64,000 bases of DNA from the NCBI GenBank assembly GCA_947476475.1, contig CANJQT010000002.1:1-64000 (forward strand), in the 5' to 3' direction. Positions 59,162 to 64,000 of the stretch are shown piece by piece. This DNA is from Paracoccaceae bacterium. GTDB taxonomy: Bacteria; Pseudomonadota; Alphaproteobacteria; Rhodobacterales; Rhodobacteraceae. The notes under the pieces were generated by a model. It saw nothing but the letters and a program-made list of their open reading frames with translations, did no database searches and was not told the origin of the DNA. A program made the position numbers and the translations under genes. Every line of letters begins with the position of its first letter. Position 1 is the first letter of the stretch.

Positions 59162-62100
59162 TCCGCTGCCTCCACTTTTGCTGGCTGATCCAGCCAGTCC
59201 ACCTTGTTCATCTTGCGCACGATCACGAATTCATCGCGGTTCGACCCGACCGTGCCATAGTAGTTGAAGCCGTAGCTCAGCTGCGCATAGCCGCCGATCA
59301 TATGCGTGGGCTTCAACGTGGTGCGGGTGACGGAATTGTGGATGCCGCCGCGATGGCCGGTGATCTGGCTTCCGGGGGTATTCACGATCTTTTCTTGCGC
59401 ATGATACATGAAGAGGGTGCCCTCTTTCATCCGCTGGCTGACCACCGCACGAGCCGTGAGAACACCGTTCGAATTCCACACCTCGACCCAGTCGTTGTCG
59501 ACCAGACCAGCCTTGCGGGCGTCGACCTCGGACAGCCAGACACAGGGGCCGCCGCGATTGAGCGTCAGCATGAGCAGGTTGTCGGAGTAGGTCGAATGGA
59601 TGCCCCATTTCTGGTGCGGCGTGATGAAGTTAAGGATCACATGCTTTTCGCCCGCAGCCAGCGATTTCGTCGCATCCGCGCCAGTGGTTTTCAAGTCGAC
59701 CGGCGGGCGCCAGGTCACAAACCCCTCGCCAAAGGCCAGCATCCATTTGTGATCCTGATAAAGCTGCTGGCGACCGGAAACCGTGCGCCACGGGATCAGC
59801 TCATGAACGTTGGTCCAGCCGGCGTTATAGCAGACATCCTCTGATTCAATTCCCGACCATGTGGGCGAAGAAATGATCTTGCGCGGCTGGGCGGCGATAT
59901 CGCGGAAGCGGATCTTTTCGTCTTCCTTCACTTCGGCCAGGTGCCGGTGGCTGATGCCTGTGTTCTTCGACAATGCATCCCAGGCCCTTACCGCTACTTC
60001 ACCGTTGGTTTCCGGTGCGAGCATCAGGATCACTTCGCAGGCGTCGATGGCGCTTTCGATCTTGGCCAGACCCTTGGATGCGCCGTCTTCGGTCACCACG
60101 CCATTCAGCGCCTTCAGGTGATGCACCTCGGTCTTGGTGTCCCAGGAGATACCCTTACCGCCGTTGCCGACCTTGTCCATCAGCGGTCCAAGCGACGTGA
60201 AGCGTTTGTAGATATTTGGATAATCTCGTTCCACGGCGATATAGGCCGGGGCGGTTTTGCCCGGGATCAGATCGCATTCCCCTGCCTTCCAATCCAGTAC
60301 CTGTGCCTGCGCCAATTCCGAAGGCGTGTCGTGGTGCAGCGGCAATTGGACGATATCGGTTTCCACACCCAGATAGCCCGGAACGATTTCGGAAACCTTC
60401 TTGGCGATGGATTTGAAAATCTCCCAATCGGTCTTGCTCTCGTATGCCGGGTCCACCGCCGCTTGCAGCGGGTGAATGAACGGATGCATGTCTGACGTGT
60501 TCATGTCGTCCTTTTCATACCAACTGGCAGTTGGCAGAACGATGTCGGAATAGACCGCAGTGGTGGACATGCGGAAGTCGATCGTGACCAGCAGGTCAAG
60601 TTTACCTTCCGGCGCCTTGTCGTGCCATTTGGCCTCGACCGGTTTGACGCGGCCCTCCTGACCCAGATCCTTGCCCTGAACCCCGTGATCGGTGCCTAGA
60701 AGGTGCTTCAGGAAATACTCATGCCCCTTGCCCGACGACCCCAGCAGGTTTGACCGCCACACAAACAGGTTGCGCGGCCAGTTTTCCGGCGCGTCCGGGT
60801 CTTCGCACGACATTTGCAGCGAACCGGATTTCAGGTTTTCTGCTACATAGGCCGGGATGTCCTTGCCCGCTGCCTTGGCGGCTTTGGCCACCTCCAGCGG
60901 GTTGGTCTTCAACTGCGGTGCAGAAGGCAGCCAGCCCATGCGCTCGGCCTGAATGTTGTAGTCGATCAGCGAAAGGTCTTTCCAGTTCCCCGCCGGTGCC
61001 GTGGGCGACAGGATTTCCGCCGCCGTCACGGTTTCATAACGCCACTGGTCGGTGTGGGCATACCATGCGCTGGTTGAATTCATGTGGCGCGGCGGGCGCG
61101 CCCAGTCCAGCGCGAAGGCCAAGGGCGCCCAACCGGTCTGGGGCCGCAGCTTTTCCTGACCGACATAGTGCGCCCAGCCGCCGCCCGACTGGCCGACGCA
61201 ACCGCACATCACCAGCATGTTGATCACGGCGCGGTAGTTCATGTCCATGTGATACCAGTGGTTCATCGCCGCCCCGATGATCACCATGGATTTGCCGTTG
61301 GTCTTTTCGGCGTTCGACGCAAACTCGCGGGCGACATGGATGATCTTGTCGCGCGCCACTCCGGTGATTTTTTCTGCCCAAGCCGGGGTGAAAGGCACAT
61401 CGGCGTCATAGGATGTCGCCACATGTGCGCCACCAAGTCCGCGATCAAGCGAGTAGTTCGCGCACATCAGGTCGAACACGGTCGCGACATAGGCGGTTTC
61501 GCCATTGGCCAGAGTGATCTCTTTGACGGGCACATTGCGGGTCAGCACTTCGGGATGGCTGCACAGCTCAAAGCCATTTGTGGCCTGACCGCCGAAGTAT
61601 GGGAAATCAACGCCCACCACCGCATCGCGGTCTTCCTCAAGGATATGGCTAAGCCGCAGCTTGACGTCGGCCCCTTCGGCCTTCTGTTCAAGGTTCCACT
61701 TGCCGTGTTCGCCCCAGCGGAAACCGATGGATCCATTGGGAACCACAATCTTGCCCGAAGCCTCGTCAAAGCTGACGGTCTTCCATTCCGGGTTGTTGGC
61801 TTGCCCCAACCCGCCATCGAAGTCTGATGCGCGCAACTGGCGACCGGGAACGTAGCTTTCGCCCTTCTTCTCCAACTGCACCAGCATCGGCATGTCGGAA
61901 TAGCGGCGAACGTAGTCTTCGAAATATTCGGCCTGCCGGTCCAGATGGAACTCGCGCAGGATCACATGGCCAAAGGCCATGCCCAGTGCCGCATCAGTGC
62001 CTTGCTTGGCGTTCAGCCAGATGTCGCCGAACTTGGCGGCTTCTGAATAATCCGGGCAGATCACGGCGGATTTGGTGCCGCGATAGCGGGCTTCGGTGTA

Positions 62101-62901
62101 GAAGTGCGCGTCGGGCGTACGGGTCTGCGGCACGTTCGATCCCCAAAGGATCAGGAAACCGGCATTGTACCAGTCAGCGCTTTCCGGCACGTCGGTCTGT
62201 TCGCCCCAGGTCTGGGGTGACGCGGGCGGCAGGTCGCAATACCAGTCGTAGAAGGACATGCAGGTGCCACCCAAAAGGCTCAGATAGCGTGACCCGGCTG
62301 CGTAGCTGACCATCGACATGGCGGGAATGGGTGAAAAGCCGAAGACACGGTCAGGGCCATAGGTCTTGGCCGTGTAAGCGTTGGCAGCGGCGGTGATTTC
62401 AGTCGCTTCTTCCCAGGACGCGCGCACAAAGCCGCCTCTGCCGCGTTTCTTGACATATTCCGCCCGCAAGATCGGATCGGCCTGAATTTTGGTCCAAGCC
62501 TCAATCGGCCCAAGGGTTTCGCGCATTTTGCGCCAGATCTTCATCAGTCGCGCGCGCACCAGCGGGGTTTTCACCCGGTTGGCCGAGTAAAGATACCAGC
62601 TGTAGCTTGCCCCACGCGCACAACCGCGCGGTTCATGGTTGGGCAGATCAGGCCGTGTGCGCGGATAGTCGGTTTGCTGGGTTTCCCAGGTCACGATCCC
62701 GGATTTGACATAGATCTTCCATGAACAGGATCCGGTACAGTTCACTCCATGTGTCGAGCGCACGATTTTGTCATGGCGCCAGCGGTTGCGGTATGTGTCT
62801 TCCCAATCACGGCTTTCCGTGGTGGTCTGTCCATGGCCGCCCGCGAAGGTGTCCTTGCGCTGCGTGGTGAAGAAGTTGAGACGATCAAGCAGGTGGCTCA
62901 T
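59158..62901 (-). CDS. narG: Respiratory nitrate reductase alpha subunit, Mo-bisMGD enzyme
   Basis: 1247 residues, matching membrane-bound NarG. THGVNCTGSCSW gives the FS0 [4Fe-4S] ligands His51, Cys55 and Cys59, with Cys94 in RGCARGAS. CDLPPASPQTWGEQTD contains the Mo-ligating Asp223, equivalent to E. coli Asp222. It reduces nitrate to nitrite on the cytoplasmic side. The ATG at 62901 is chosen because MSHLLDRLNFF is the conserved NarG start (including the vestigial Tat-like remnant region). It follows narK with a 62-bp gap containing a strong hairpin. Confidence 0.97.
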
Positions 62902-62933
62902 CGCGGGCTCCGTGGGTTGGGTGTTGGTTCGGA

Positions 62934-62957
62934 GGCGGGGCCGCGACGGGCCCCGCC
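62934..62957 (-). other. Strong intercistronic hairpin between narK and narG
   Basis: Perfect 9-bp GC stem GGCGGGGCC (62934-62942) / GGCCCCGCC (62949-62957) with a 6-base loop, beginning 6 bp after the narK stop on the minus strand. No U-run follows. It probably protects or processes the narK-narG mRNA or attenuates readthrough, setting different levels of transporter and reductase. Confidence 0.5.
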
Positions 62958-62963
62958 GCAATA

Positions 62964-64000
62964 TCAGCAGGGGTTGGCCGCGCCCTTGCGGGCGTACATC
63001 AGCCAGTTCAGCGCCACGTTGAAGGCGAAGAACACGGCCAGGCCGTAGAAGATCGGGCTCGCGCCTGTGGTTGCGACACCGTCGGCATTCTTGGCGAAGG
63101 CCCAGGCAAACATCATGCCGAACAGGAAGGGCCCATAGGCGGCGATGGCGGCGGTGAAACCGATCACGCCACTGGCCTGGCGGGGTTCAAACAGCATGGG
63201 CATTTGCTTGAATGTCGACGCATTGCCGACACCCGCAAAGAAGAACAGCCCCAGCATCGCCCACACGAACATCGGGAAGGCGTCCAGCGAAGTCGGCGTC
63301 ACGTTCATAGTTACCAGAATGGCGCAGGCAAGCATGCCGATCCCGGCATAATGCGTCACCCGGGCGCCACCCAGCTTGTCGGACAAGGGACCAGCGGCGA
63401 CACGCGCGGCCGAACCGACCAGCGGGCCATAGAAGGCCCAGGCCAGCGGATCAGGCGCACCCTCAAAGCCGCCGAAGATGTTCTTGATCAGCAGCGGAAA
63501 GGTTGCCGACAGGCCCGAAAACGCGCCGAAAGTCATGATGTAGAGCGAAGTCATTGCCCAAGTGTGGCGTGACCCGAAGATGTCGAATTGCTGCGCGAAG
63601 TTCGCCTTGACCGGGATAGACTTAAGCAAAAGCCAGGCCGAAATGCCGAACACCACAACGAAGGGGATCATCACCAGTGGCGCGTTTTGCAGAAAAACCT
63701 GGCTGACGACTTCGCCCTTGGTCAGGGTCTGCGATCCACCGATCCAGGTTGCCCCACCCATCAGGCCAAAACCGATGATCCAGGGTGTGACGAATTGCAC
63801 GATCGACACGCCGAAGTTGCCGATCCCGGCCTGAATGGCCAGTGCGGTGCCTTGCAGGCGCTTTGGAAAGAACATCGAGGTCGATGGCATGAAGCTGGAA
63901 AAGTTGCCGCCGCCCAGACCGGCAAGAAAGGCCCAGACCATCAACAGCCAGAATGGCGTCGCCGGGTTTTGTACCGCGTAGAACCAGCCAACCAGCGGGA
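62964..64000 (-). CDS. narK: Nitrate/nitrite transporter NarK, N-terminal part beyond the window
   Basis: The reading frame stays open to the window edge, so the true start lies beyond 64000. About 345 residues are visible. AGLGGGNFSSFMPSTSMFFPKRLQGTALAIQAGIGNFGVSIVQFVTP (about 26-72 of the visible part) contains both nitrate-signature type segments of the NarK/NNP branch of the major facilitator superfamily. About ten of the membrane helices are in the visible part. It takes up nitrate, possibly in exchange for nitrite, across the inner membrane. It is upstream of narGHJI on the same strand, so the operon promoter, and any FNR or NarR/NnrR site, is outside the window. Confidence 0.93.
   Translation of the reverse strand, partial: PLVGWFYAVQNPATPFWLLMVWAFLAGLGGGNFSSFMPSTSMFFPKRLQGTALAIQAGIGNFGVSIVQFVTPWIIGFGLMGGATWIGGSQTLTKGEVVSQVFLQNAPLVMIPFVVVFGISAWLLLKSIPVKANFAQQFDIFGSRHTWAMTSLYIMTFGAFSGLSATFPLLIKNIFGGFEGAPDPLAWAFYGPLVGSAARVAAGPLSDKLGGARVTHYAGIGMLACAILVTMNVTPTSLDAFPMFVWAMLGLFFFAGVGNASTFKQMPMLFEPRQASGVIGFTAAIAAYGPFLFGMMFAWAFAKNADGVATTGASPIFYGLAVFFAFNVALNWLMYARKGAANPC

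Noticed and set aside
62902..62963. FNR-type TTGAT-N4-ATCAA site for the nar genes
   Set aside because: None is seen in the narK-narG gap; the expected promoter is upstream of narK, outside the window.

Overview
The window reads as a chromosomal segment of a Rhodobacteraceae (Rhodobacterales) alphaproteobacterium. This rests on the high GC content with strong GC third-position bias, a petP-petR pair, the HDAC/xseB/ispA/dxs order, a flagellar locus of the CtrA-linked alphaproteobacterial type, a glnK-amtB pair, and proteins whose sequence style fits Rhodobacter/Gemmobacter/Paracoccus relatives. The assignment comes from reading the sequence, not from a database search. Coding density is very high: no gap between genes exceeds about 250 bp. 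I found no insertion sequence, prophage, CRISPR array, rRNA or tRNA.

Layout. 1-3.4 kb: an amidinotransferase-fold enzyme, ilvE (minus) and the regulators petP-petR (plus). 3.4-7.4 kb: HDAC-family deacetylase, xseB, ispA and dxs, a compact run feeding isoprenoid precursors. 7.4-12 kb: msrA/msrB, a TerC-type membrane protein, an EamA transporter, an SDR protein and a SelW-like thioredoxin-fold protein. 12-17.6 kb: a small membrane protein coupled to a membrane-anchored sulfotransferase, then adenine deaminase and AMP nucleosidase in one operon (AMP to adenine to hypoxanthine), then an HU protein. 17.6-24 kb (minus): a five-gene overlapping operon matching the little-studied E. coli ynjFBCD genes, headed by a TVP38-flavoprotein disulfide reductase fusion.

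24-37.5 kb is a bidirectional flagellar locus. The minus arm runs fliL, a small membrane protein, motE-like, motA, an 811-residue periplasmic protein, a lytic transglycosylase, flhA, fliR, flhB and a coiled-coil protein. The plus arm runs fliF, fliH-like, fliN, fliP. The 119-bp divergent region between them carries a near-perfect CtrA box. motB, fliQ, fliG, fliM and fliI are not in the window.

37.5-55 kb: a two-TM potassium channel, smpB, sseA, an aromatic aminotransferase, glnK-amtB, a class A penicillin-binding protein, mlaA-mlaC, a type I secretion ABC/adaptor pair, ridA-ugpQ, a FemAB-like acyltransferase, pterin dehydratase, a peroxiredoxin, a ferredoxin-reductase-type flavoprotein and rsmD. 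55-64 kb (minus): respiratory nitrate reduction, narK (cut by the window edge) then narG-H-J-I, followed by a parvulin-type PPIase and a DUF2478 protein.

The most interesting non-coding signals are: a perfect CtrA box overlapping a consensus promoter that points antisense into msrA (about 7.47-7.51 kb); three CCATACGT direct repeats with 11-bp period before adenine deaminase; and the flagellar CtrA box. The least understood gene system is the ynj-type operon.
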